From assembly GCA_015232735.1 (NCBI GenBank), contig JADFZC010000006.1, positions 1-22,721 on the forward strand: a stretch of DNA of 22,721 bases. The letters are read 5' to 3'. Position 1 is the stretch's first letter. Each line of letters starts with the position of its first letter. This document shows positions 8,165 through 14,028 of this stretch, piece by piece. This DNA is from Oligoflexales bacterium. Lineage in GTDB: Bacteria; Bdellovibrionota; Oligoflexia; Oligoflexales; Oligoflexaceae. A program made the translations under genes and the position numbers. The notes beneath the pieces are model-generated. The model saw only the letters and a program-made list of their open reading frames with translations. It did no database searches and was not told the DNA's origin.

Positions 8165-8986
8165 TCATCCGCTCATGTTAGCAGATAATTTTTTTCTCTC
8201 CCATTCTTCGGCAGCCTTTAGCTGCTCTTTGTCATTTACTCCATTAAACGACTTATAATTTTCTGTAATGTGCACATATGCCGGGCTGCCCCTCAGCCTT
8301 GCAAGCTCAAAACAGTCGGTAAGATAATACTCTTTCTGAGAATTATTTGGCTTTACATCTCCCAGAAGTTCAAAAAGGAGGCTTGCTCTGGCAAAGGTAA
8401 GTCCAGTATTGCAGATTTTGATCATTCTGGTTTTATCATCGGCGTCCTTTTCCTCGACGATTTTCTGAAGCCTGTTTGCGCCATCGATCACAAGGCGGCC
8501 GTAACCTGTCGGTTCAGGATGGATCATCCCAACCACTCCAATATCCGATCCTGTTGAAAGGCAATTTTTTATGAAATTGCCGATTATGTTGTGATCCAGC
8601 GAGGGGGTGTCGCCATAGCAAATGATCAGATACGGATCAGTAATGTTTCCTCCACGGTATAGTTCTCCCTTGGAGTAACCAGGTGCGGAGACTCCGGGAA
8701 AAGCCGGAGCTGCTGATCCGACCGCATCTGCGGTCCCCAGCTGATTTTTTTGAATGCAGACTGAAATATCCGGAAATTTTTTCAGGAAAGGATCGAAGTA
8801 ATTCATTTCGCCGCCCAATATGGCGCATATGTTTTTGATGCCTGTTTTTTCAAGGGTGTCCAGAACCCTTTCAAGAATCGGCTTCCCCAGCACTTCATGA
8901 AGGACTTTTGGAAGGGGACTGTTCATTCTTTTGCCTTTGCCGGCGGCGAGGATTATTCCTGCGACGCTGATATTTTTTTCTGCCAT
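8165..8986 (-). CDS. GlmU-like UDP-GlcNAc pyrophosphorylase domain protein lacking the acetyltransferase domain
   Basis: The 273-residue protein matches the N-terminal uridylyltransferase half of GlmU. It has the nucleotide loop LAAGKGKRMNSPLPKVL (13-29; the usual T of GTR is K), QLGTADAV, YGDTPSL in place of YGDVPL, TGYGRLV, IVEEKDADD with CNTGL, and FNGVNDKEQL. These residues bind UTP, Mg2+ and GlcNAc-1-phosphate. It stops about where the left-handed beta-helix acetyltransferase of bifunctional GlmU (about 456 residues) would begin. The stop is clean and nothing resembling hexapeptide repeats follows in any frame. So either it is monofunctional and GlcN-1-P acetylation is done elsewhere, or it acts on another sugar-1-phosphate. 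The ATG at 8986 has AAGGA six bases upstream. A good promoter lies at 9022-9050. Confidence 0.86.
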   Translation of the reverse strand: MAEKNISVAGIILAAGKGKRMNSPLPKVLHEVLGKPILERVLDTLEKTGIKNICAILGGEMNYFDPFLKKFPDISVCIQKNQLGTADAVGSAAPAFPGVSAPGYSKGELYRGGNITDPYLIICYGDTPSLDHNIIGNFIKNCLSTGSDIGVVGMIHPEPTGYGRLVIDGANRLQKIVEEKDADDKTRMIKICNTGLTFARASLLFELLGDVKPNNSQKEYYLTDCFELARLRGSPAYVHITENYKSFNGVNDKEQLKAAEEWERKKLSANMSG

Positions 8987-9021
8987 GCGTTATCCTTTTG
9001 TGGGTTTAGATAAGATGTAAC

Positions 9022-9050
9022 ATTATGATTCTTATAAATTAATTATTCAA
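9022..9050 (-). promoter_or_regulatory. Sigma-70-type promoter for the glmU-like gene
   Basis: On the - strand, TTGAAT (9045-9050) and CATAAT (9022-9027) are separated by exactly 17 bases, matching consensus at 4/6 and 5/6 positions. Transcription would start near 9015, about 30 bases before the start codon at 8986. It would serve the glmU-like gene and possibly pcrA downstream. Confidence 0.6.
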
Positions 9051-9183
9051 AATTTGAAAGATTAAAAAATGGCTTGTTCAACGATGGGGAGAAAGGCAAA
9101 AGGTTAAGGCAGATAAACCCGTTTAAGGGTTAGTCAGCTTTGGCCTTTTACCATTGATATCATCCGGTCATTTTCTGACAATC

Positions 9184-9212
9184 GACGATATTACATATCC
9201 AAATTCTATAAT
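9184..9212 (+). promoter_or_regulatory. Promoter for the HEAT-repeat gene
   Basis: A perfect -10 box TATAAT is at 9207-9212. The -35 is poor (GACGAT at 17 bases, or TCGACG at 19). The start point would be near 9219, giving a leader of about 145 bases before the likely ATG at 9363. The rest of the 8987-9226 gap holds the divergent promoter of the glmU-like gene and a weak 5-bp hairpin (9116-9131), and no gene that I can see. Confidence 0.45.
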
Positions 9213-9226
9213 TTTAAGGATATTTC

Positions 9227-9337
9227 ATGAATAAAATGCTAATTTGCTGTTTAAGCGAAATAAAAGGTTTCGTGTTTGCGGCTATCCTGGCTGAAAATAC
9301 TCCTGAGTCTGGTCTTTGCAGCCGCAGGGACATATGA
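9227..9337 (+). CDS. Possible 36-codon leader ORF upstream of the HEAT-repeat gene
   Basis: The ATG at 9227 has a very good ribosome binding site (TTAAGGA, six-base spacing), better than that of the gene after it. It encodes 36 residues beginning MNKMLICCLSEIKGF and ends with TGA at 9335, 25 bases before the likely start of the HEAT-repeat gene. The sequence resembles no protein I know. It may be a translated leader, the remains of a frameshifted gene start, or chance. If the TATAAT at 9207 is the real -10, transcription would begin inside its ribosome binding site, which argues against it. Confidence 0.3.
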   Translation: MNKMLICCLSEIKGFVFAAILAENTPESGLCSRRDI

Positions 9338-9362
9338 TTTTAAATCAGAAGGTATGGGAACA

Positions 9363-10103
9363 ATGGGACTATTTGACAAATTTGCAGAGTATAGAAAAAA
9401 CAAGCACAAACGAGCTATCGAAAAAACGGCTCGCGTGGTTAAAAATCCAAAGGCCATTCGGGAAGACCGCTGGGCTGCTTTGGAGTACCTGGTGGAAACG
9501 GATGACATGGAGAATGTGGTTCCTGCCTTGTTGGAGAGGTTTGAATTCAGTCTTGAACATGGAATTCTCGATACCAGGGAAAAAGAGCTGGCCATGAGTG
9601 GTATAGTGAAATATGGAGAAAAGGTGATCCCCCTGGTAAGGGAAAAACTGCAAAAGACCCTCAGGATAGCCTGGCCGATAAAAATATTGACGGAGCTTGC
9701 CGATGAAGCGACGATGATCGAAACCCTGAAATCCGCATTGGACTACAAGGATGTTTCTTTCGATCAGGCGGCCGTTGACAAGAATTATGATATTCTCTGT
9801 TATCTTAGGGAATACAAGCTTTCCGGGTTTTTGGATAAGCTAAGTCATTTTCTGAAAGACCCTGACGAAAGGGTCCGATTTGCCTGTACAGAGGTTATAA
9901 TTGAGCAGGAAGATGGCGACACGCAGGGTTTGCTTGAACCTTTTCTTGCGGATGCAAGCGCGGAAAACACCAGGATAAGGCAGGCCGTCATAGATGCGTT
10001 TTTCAATAGAAAATGGAAGGTGAGAGATCCCTCAAAGTTTGAAAACGGTATTGTCACCGACAATATCATGATCAACAGCAAGGGATATCTGCAAAACCTC
10101 TGA
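9363..10103 (+). CDS. HEAT-repeat domain protein, cytoplasmic, function unknown
   Basis: The product (about 246 residues) is almost entirely alpha-helical, with paired helices of HEAT type. Examples are WAALEYLVETDDMENVVPAL near residues 38-57 and DPDERVRFACTEVIIEQEDG near 187-206, the latter having the Asp and Arg positions typical of HEAT/PBS-lyase-like repeats. Such repeats form curved surfaces for protein contacts. Similar stand-alone proteins beginning MGLFDK-like occur in delta-proteobacterial lineages without an assigned role (from memory). The frame is open to a TTG at 9276, which would add a hydrophobic segment resembling a signal peptide (LKILLSLVFAAAG). I prefer the ATG at 9363, since MGLFDKFAEYRKNKHKR looks like a genuine cytosolic N-terminus and GAAGG lies ten bases upstream. 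It converges on the VOC gene with a one-base gap. Confidence 0.75.
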   Translation: MGLFDKFAEYRKNKHKRAIEKTARVVKNPKAIREDRWAALEYLVETDDMENVVPALLERFEFSLEHGILDTREKELAMSGIVKYGEKVIPLVREKLQKTLRIAWPIKILTELADEATMIETLKSALDYKDVSFDQAAVDKNYDILCYLREYKLSGFLDKLSHFLKDPDERVRFACTEVIIEQEDGDTQGLLEPFLADASAENTRIRQAVIDAFFNRKWKVRDPSKFENGIVTDNIMINSKGYLQNL

Positions 10104-10104
10104 T

Positions 10105-10482
10105 TTAATATTTTTTGAAGAGACCTATCCTGTGCCCGTCGGGGTCCTCGATTTCCCAGAGGATGCCGTATCCCGGAACCGTTTTTGGGCCGGAAAGATT
10201 TTTTATTCCAAAATCCCTTGCTTTTCCTATTACCTCTTCCGGGTTGTCACAGCTGAAGTGCAGGGTTATTCCCTTATTCTTTCCCCTTTCCATCGGCACA
10301 TCTTCAGTTCTTACAAGGCTGATTCCATATGCTGATCCCTCGCCGACATCGATCACGACGGTGTCATATATTTCGACAAGTGATTCATGGAATCCCAAAA
10401 CTTCTTCATAAAATGATCTTGCCTTATTCAAATCATGTACAGGTATTTCTATCTGGCAGAGTTTTGAAGGGTCGAGATTCAT
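10105..10482 (-). CDS. VOC (glyoxalase/bleomycin-resistance fold) protein
   Basis: The 125-residue protein has the two beta-alpha-beta-beta-beta modules of the vicinal oxygen chelate superfamily. The first module opens with QIEIPVHDLNKARSFYEEVLGF; the second holds ITLHFSCDNPEE and ends with the signature ILWEIEDPDGHRIGLFKKY. His in TLHF and Glu in LWEIEDPDG sit where family metal ligands are found. Members range from lactoylglutathione lyase to dioxygenases and resistance proteins, so substrate cannot be read from sequence. The ATG at 10482 has an excellent GGAGG five bases upstream. It begins 24 bases after the alr stop, so it is probably the third gene of that operon. Confidence 0.85.
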   Translation of the reverse strand: MNLDPSKLCQIEIPVHDLNKARSFYEEVLGFHESLVEIYDTVVIDVGEGSAYGISLVRTEDVPMERGKNKGITLHFSCDNPEEVIGKARDFGIKNLSGPKTVPGYGILWEIEDPDGHRIGLFKKY

Positions 10483-10506
10483 AATATCCTCCGGATGCTG
10501 GATGCT

Positions 10507-11622
10507 TCAGACAATATATCTTGGAATTTTCGGATTAAGACAGGTTAATAACTCATAATGGATCGTGCCTGCCCAGGATGCGACCAGACCGGGATCCAGG
10601 TATTCTTCCCCATCCCTTCCGATCAGGGTGACCGTATCCATTGGGCTTATTCCCTGAACATGGGAGATATCGACCATCATCATGTTCATGCAGATTCTGC
10701 CGATAATCGGGCAACGGTTTCCCTTTATCAATACGTAGCTTTTCTGATTGCCTGCAATCCTCGGGTAGCCTTCATAATACCCGACCGGTATCACGGCAAG
10801 AAGGGTATTGCCTGTGGTTTTATAGGTGCAGCCGTAACCGATGAATTGACCGTTCGGAACAGTTTTTATCGAGGCGACTTTCGTCTTCCATTCAAGTACG
10901 GGTTTCAGGTTGGCGGTGGATTTGTAGACGTTTAAATATGAAAGCCTTGTTGCCTGGGAGGGCCACAGGCCATAAATTGAAATCCCGACCCTCACCAAAT
11001 CCCTCCTGCTCTTGTCCAGAATCAGTGTGGATGCGCTTGAAGCCATGTGCTTTATGCATTTTATTCCCGCTTTTTCCATTTCTTTTACTGCCGCATTGAA
11101 AAGCTCCATCTGTTTTTCCGCATATTCGTGCTCAAGTACATCTTCAACGTTTGCAAAATGTGTACATATTCCTTTTACGCTGTTTTTAAATGGAAGGATG
11201 GTTTTTATTACCTGCGTAAAGGCATCAGGATAAAAACCCTGCCGGTTCATTCCCGTATCAATTTTTACATGAACATCGGGCTTGTCTTTGCATAATATCC
11301 AGGCATCCAGCATCATGCCGTTTCCAAGCAGTATTTCAGCCCGGATCTCCCGGGCAAGTTTCAGTTCTTCCGGAAAAATCGGGCCGACCACTATGATATT
11401 GCCTTCATACCCGTATTCCCGAAGCTCCCTTGCTTCATAAAGATAATTTGTTGCCAGGTAAGGAGGGTTTTCGCTTTTCAGGATCTGGTGGATCTCCTTG
11501 AGGCCATGCCCGTAGGCATTTGATTTTATTACCGGCATCAGGATGGAGTTTTCAGCCAGTTTCGAGAAGATTCTGTAATTGGCGCGCAGGGCTTCTGCGG
11601 ATAGGTTGATCCAGCTGTGCAT
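10507..11622 (-). CDS. alr: Alanine racemase
   Basis: This is a fold-type III PLP enzyme making D-alanine for peptidoglycan. The PLP lysine is K33 in VIKSNAYGHG. The second catalytic residue, Tyr, is in IGYGCTY (about Y263). MNRQGF (about R127) carries the Arg expected near the PLP ring. PVGYYEGYPR and GRICMNMMMVDIS are family signatures. Its 371 residues are full length. The ATG at 11622 has AAGGA seven bases upstream. It begins 22 bases after the stop of an upstream secreted-protein gene and is followed 24 bases later by the VOC gene. Confidence 0.96.
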   Translation of the reverse strand: MHSWINLSAEALRANYRIFSKLAENSILMPVIKSNAYGHGLKEIHQILKSENPPYLATNYLYEARELREYGYEGNIIVVGPIFPEELKLAREIRAEILLGNGMMLDAWILCKDKPDVHVKIDTGMNRQGFYPDAFTQVIKTILPFKNSVKGICTHFANVEDVLEHEYAEKQMELFNAAVKEMEKAGIKCIKHMASSASTLILDKSRRDLVRVGISIYGLWPSQATRLSYLNVYKSTANLKPVLEWKTKVASIKTVPNGQFIGYGCTYKTTGNTLLAVIPVGYYEGYPRIAGNQKSYVLIKGNRCPIIGRICMNMMMVDISHVQGISPMDTVTLIGRDGEEYLDPGLVASWAGTIHYELLTCLNPKIPRYIV

Positions 11623-11644
11623 TCGAGGTTCCTTATTTTAAGTT

Positions 11645-12868
11645 TCAGATATCGGCCAATATCAGGGGTTTCATATTTGCTAAAGATATCTTATCGTAAA
11701 TGTATGGAATCTTCAAAGATTGCTGTTTCAACAGGTCTGTGCATAAAGATGTTTCACTGGTCCTTTCCCGAAGCAGACCTATCAGTGGCTTTTCATTGAG
11801 GGGATTTGAGGAAAAGACAATTCCAATATTCCGGTCGCACCCTTTATAGATTTTGGCTACGCGGATTTTCCCGTTATCTTCGTTTTTTTCCTGGAACTCT
11901 CCTGGATATGCGATGGACAGGTCTGAGATGTCATGAGGCAAAAGGATTGCATTAATAAGGTCATTCCTTTGAAAGCGCATATAATTTGGGCTCTTATAAT
12001 GACTTGTGATATTTCTGAATCCGGATGGCGGGCACTTCAGGTTGTAGAATCTGGCTACAACCATGCCAATTTCAATATTTGTCCTTTTTCCCGTTTTCTT
12101 CTGCCTTGTAACCATTCCGACAGGGGCTTCATTGCATTTTCTTCCATAGGTGAAGCTGATTCTGCCGTCCCTGTTCTCGATGGAGCTTTCTTCTATTGAC
12201 ACAAGTTTTAAGACATATTCTTTTTCAAGATTCTTGGGCTTGAATTGAAACAGACTCAGCTGAACTTCCGGTGTCAGCTTTATTCCCCTTATGATTTCCT
12301 CTTTAAGATATCTGCCGTGGCATCCTGGACCCACGCGTGACGCTGTGTCATTCATTTCCAAAAATCCGACAGAGATATGACCGATTTCCTCCCCCGGTTT
12401 GATGAAAAATCCGGCAGGATGTCTGCATCTGTCGCGGTGGATGATTCTTATCACTCCACCTTCCCCTGTAATATTTACCGCATAGTCCGTGATTTTTGCA
12501 AATACCGGAACACCTTTGTTTTTTTGAGGGGGCATGCTCCTGACATACTTGAACTTTCTGTAATCGAAACTTGAAAATTCATTTGAGTCGAAGTGACTTA
12601 TTCCAGCACATCCTTTAATCTGGTTTCTGAGCACCGCTCCTATTTCCACTCCATCATTGCCAAGGGTATTAAGTGCGAAGCCAAGAAATTGAGAACCGCA
12701 CGGCTTGTTGTATCCAATCAAAGGGGCATTGTTTTTGCTGACTGAAAAGTAGACCGGCTTTATTATTACCGAAGATTTGTCGCCAAGGCATGGCGCTGTT
12801 TTTATCGCCAGGAAGAAAATTAGCGGCAGGGTTTTTTTAAAAAATTGCATGTTATATAATAAAAACAT
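11645..12868 (-). CDS. Cys-rich predicted secreted protein of unknown function
   Basis: I do not recognise this 407-residue protein. The ATG at 12868 is chosen because GAGG lies five bases upstream; the protein then starts with a signal peptide (FFKKTLPLIFFLAIKTAPCLG, cleavage near residue 30). The frame is open to 12919. The mature part is beta-rich with charged loops and holds eight cysteines beyond the signal region (KPCGS, KGCAG, DRCRH, PGCHG, RKCNE, LKCPP, KGCDR, SLCTD), suited to disulfides outside the cytoplasm. Many are next to Gly or basic residues. The segment GFFIKPGEEIGHISVGFLE may be a beta-sandwich edge. It is first in a probable operon with alr and the VOC gene, behind a near-consensus promoter. 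A cell-wall-related role is suggested only by alr. Confidence 0.75.
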   Translation of the reverse strand: MFLLYNMQFFKKTLPLIFFLAIKTAPCLGDKSSVIIKPVYFSVSKNNAPLIGYNKPCGSQFLGFALNTLGNDGVEIGAVLRNQIKGCAGISHFDSNEFSSFDYRKFKYVRSMPPQKNKGVPVFAKITDYAVNITGEGGVIRIIHRDRCRHPAGFFIKPGEEIGHISVGFLEMNDTASRVGPGCHGRYLKEEIIRGIKLTPEVQLSLFQFKPKNLEKEYVLKLVSIEESSIENRDGRISFTYGRKCNEAPVGMVTRQKKTGKRTNIEIGMVVARFYNLKCPPSGFRNITSHYKSPNYMRFQRNDLINAILLPHDISDLSIAYPGEFQEKNEDNGKIRVAKIYKGCDRNIGIVFSSNPLNEKPLIGLLRERTSETSLCTDLLKQQSLKIPYIYDKISLANMKPLILADI

Positions 12869-12873
12869 AGTAT

Positions 12874-12888
12874 CCTCATACAGTGAGG
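12874..12888 (-). promoter_or_regulatory. Small hairpin covering the ribosome binding site of the secreted-protein gene
   Basis: On the - strand, CCTCA (12888-12884) and TGAGG (12878-12874) form a 5-bp stem around a five-base loop, and the 3' arm contains the GAGG ribosome binding site. The promoter at 12891-12919 would start transcription near 12884, possibly inside the first arm. The hairpin therefore may not form in the actual mRNA. Confidence 0.3.
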
Positions 12889-12890
12889 CT

Positions 12891-12919
12891 ATTTTATTAA
12901 TATAATGTTTGTATGTCAA
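12891..12919 (-). promoter_or_regulatory. Near-consensus sigma-70 promoter for the secreted protein-alr-VOC operon
   Basis: On the - strand, a perfect -35 TTGACA (12914-12919) is followed after 17 bases by TAAAAT (12891-12896), matching consensus at 5/6. The start codon is at 12868, so the leader is very short (about 15-17 bases). This is one of the strongest promoters in the window. Confidence 0.75.
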
Positions 12920-13010
12920 GATTTATTATAAAATAGTATTATATAATGACGCGAAGTATTATTTATTAAACGGATAGAGTTTCATATATACAAGATTTTA
13001 CTAGTGGCAG

Positions 13011-13039
13011 TTGCTTTCCCTCTTATGATTTGCTAGAGT
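13011..13039 (+). promoter_or_regulatory. Promoter for the rpmH-rnpA operon
   Basis: TTGCTT (13011-13016) and TAGAGT (13034-13039) are separated by 17 bases, each matching consensus at 4/6. The start point would be near 13046, about 65 bases before rpmH. The surrounding 12920-13110 gap is very A/T-rich on its left half. I looked for DnaA boxes (TTATCCACA-like) there and found none. Confidence 0.5.
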
Positions 13040-13110
13040 CGCGCGGTTGATCTTATATATAGATAGATAGCAAGTCATCGAGTTGGATTACAAAAGGGAG
13101 TCCCAAAAAA

Positions 13111-13260
13111 ATGAAGAGAACATTCCAACCAAGCAAAATCAAAAGAAAGAAAAATCATGGATTCAGAGCCAGAATGGCATCTCCCGGCGGACGCAACGTA
13201 TTGAGAAGACGAAGAGCCAAAGGGAGAAAGAGATTGATTGTCGATGCATATAAAAAGTAG
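13111..13260 (+). CDS. rpmH: 50S ribosomal protein L34
   Basis: A 49-residue, extremely basic protein: [18 protein letters not shown], then [20 protein letters not shown] and [11 protein letters not shown]. This is the L34 pattern from end to end ([25 protein letters not shown]). It is slightly longer than the 46 residues of E. coli L34. AAGGGAG lies ten bases before the ATG. It begins the widely conserved rpmH-rnpA-yidD-yidC-jag-mnmE cluster, 41 bases before rnpA. Confidence 0.98.
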   Translation: MKRTFQPSKIKRKKNHGFRARMASPGGRNVLRRRRAKGRKRLIVDAYKK

Positions 13261-13301
13261 CACTTGATTTTTATAAATTTATTTAAGTTCTGTACAGGTT
13301 T

Positions 13302-13649
13302 ATGTTTAATTTTCCAAAAACCAGCAGACTTTTGAAACAGCTTGAGTTTAATGCGGTTTTCCAGAGCGAGGCCAAGGTGGTTGACCCGTATTTTGTTATG
13401 CTGGGAGTCAGAAGCTCACGATCTGTCGCCAGGATTGGGGTTGTTGCATCCAGAAAAGTAGGAAATGCGGTAACCAGAAACGGTATTAAAAGGCGGATAA
13501 GAGAACGATTTCGCTTAATTAAAAAAGATGGTACTGGAATTGATTTTGTGGTTGTAGCCAGATCTCAGGCGGTCTTTGCCACGACAGAGGATCTGTCTGT
13601 TTCCTTTGATAGGTGTTTAGACAGATTATATAAAAAAATTCGAGTATAA
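13302..13649 (+). CDS. rnpA: Ribonuclease P protein component
   Basis: RnpA binds the catalytic RNase P RNA and helps it cut the 5' leaders from tRNA precursors. The 115-residue length is typical. The N-terminal FPKTSRLLKQLEFNAVF, the central RIGVVASRKVGNAVTRNGIK and RIRERFR match the family. The so-called RNR motif (RNRIKR) reads R59-N60-G61-I-K-R, so the second Arg is Gly; the following KRRIRE is intact. The ribosome binding site is weak (ACAGG three bases before the ATG), suggesting translation linked to rpmH. The gene is followed by a 169-base gap with an inverted-repeat element. Confidence 0.95.
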   Translation: MFNFPKTSRLLKQLEFNAVFQSEAKVVDPYFVMLGVRSSRSVARIGVVASRKVGNAVTRNGIKRRIRERFRLIKKDGTGIDFVVVARSQAVFATTEDLSVSFDRCLDRLYKKIRV

Positions 13650-13655
13650 GTTACA

Positions 13656-13776
13656 AGAGGCTGTCTGAAAATCCAGAGGGGGCTTAGAGGAGGAGGAAAA
13701 CCGGAGTTTGCCTGTTGGTGAATGAGGATTTTCCGGCGATGACTGGCGCAGAGATCTGGGTTTTCAGACAGCTTCT
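13656..13776. mobile_element. 121-bp element with 22-bp terminal inverted repeats (MITE/REP-like)
   Basis: The left end 13656-13677 (AGAGGCTGTCTGAAAATCCA plus GA) and the right end 13755-13776 are inverted repeats matching at 20 of 22 positions. Both mismatches are G-T combinations, so the RNA could form 22 unbroken pairs. Inside, GAAAATCC/GGATTTTC and GGAAAACC/GGTTTTC offer alternative pairings. No ORF of note lies inside and no clear target duplication flanks it. Ends beginning GAGGCTGTCTGAAAA resemble the termini of some insertion sequences, from memory. It interrupts the rpmH operon between rnpA and yidD without breaking a gene. No second copy is in this window. Confidence 0.6.
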
Positions 13777-13784
13777 AAAAGCTG
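13769..13784. other. Small hairpin at the right edge of the inverted-repeat element
   Basis: CAGCTT (13769-13774) and AAGCTG (13779-13784) are perfect inverted repeats with loop CTAA. The left arm overlaps the right terminal repeat of the 121-bp element, so the two structures exclude each other. No T run follows, so this is not a clear terminator. Confidence 0.35.
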
Positions 13785-13818
13785 TATCATTAGTAGCAAT
13801 GAGAAAATAGAAAAACAG

Positions 13819-14028
13819 ATGATTGGCCATTTTTTGGTAACCATAATAAGATGTTATCAAATAACGATATCACCATTCTTGGGATATCGCTGTAGGTTCT
13901 ATCCCAGCTGTTCAAATTATGCCATAGCCTGTCTGCAGAAATATTCACTAATGAGAGCGTTAATAAAAGTTATTTTTCGGGTTGTGCGCTGCAATCCGTG
14001 GCATCCGGGAGGTATTGATTTGCCATGA
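13819..14028 (+). CDS. yidD: YidD membrane protein insertion efficiency factor
   Basis: The 69-residue protein has the full YidD signature. A short amphipathic N-terminus (IRCYQITISPFLGYRCRFYP) is followed by CRFYPSCSNYA with the conserved cysteines and closes with VVRCNPWHPGGIDLP. YidD sits at the inner face of the membrane and helps YidC-dependent insertion; the mechanism is not well defined. No clear Shine-Dalgarno precedes the ATG. The stop overlaps the yidC start (ATGA at 14025-14028), so translation of the two is coupled. Confidence 0.95.
   Translation: MIGHFLVTIIRCYQITISPFLGYRCRFYPSCSNYAIACLQKYSLMRALIKVIFRVVRCNPWHPGGIDLP

Noticed and set aside
12920..13110. Possible oriC in the A/T-rich DNA before rpmH, as in bacteria with dnaA next to rpmH
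   Set aside because: No DnaA-box-like sequences were seen, and dnaA, dnaN, rsmG and parAB are absent from the window. A/T richness here is explained by two promoters.
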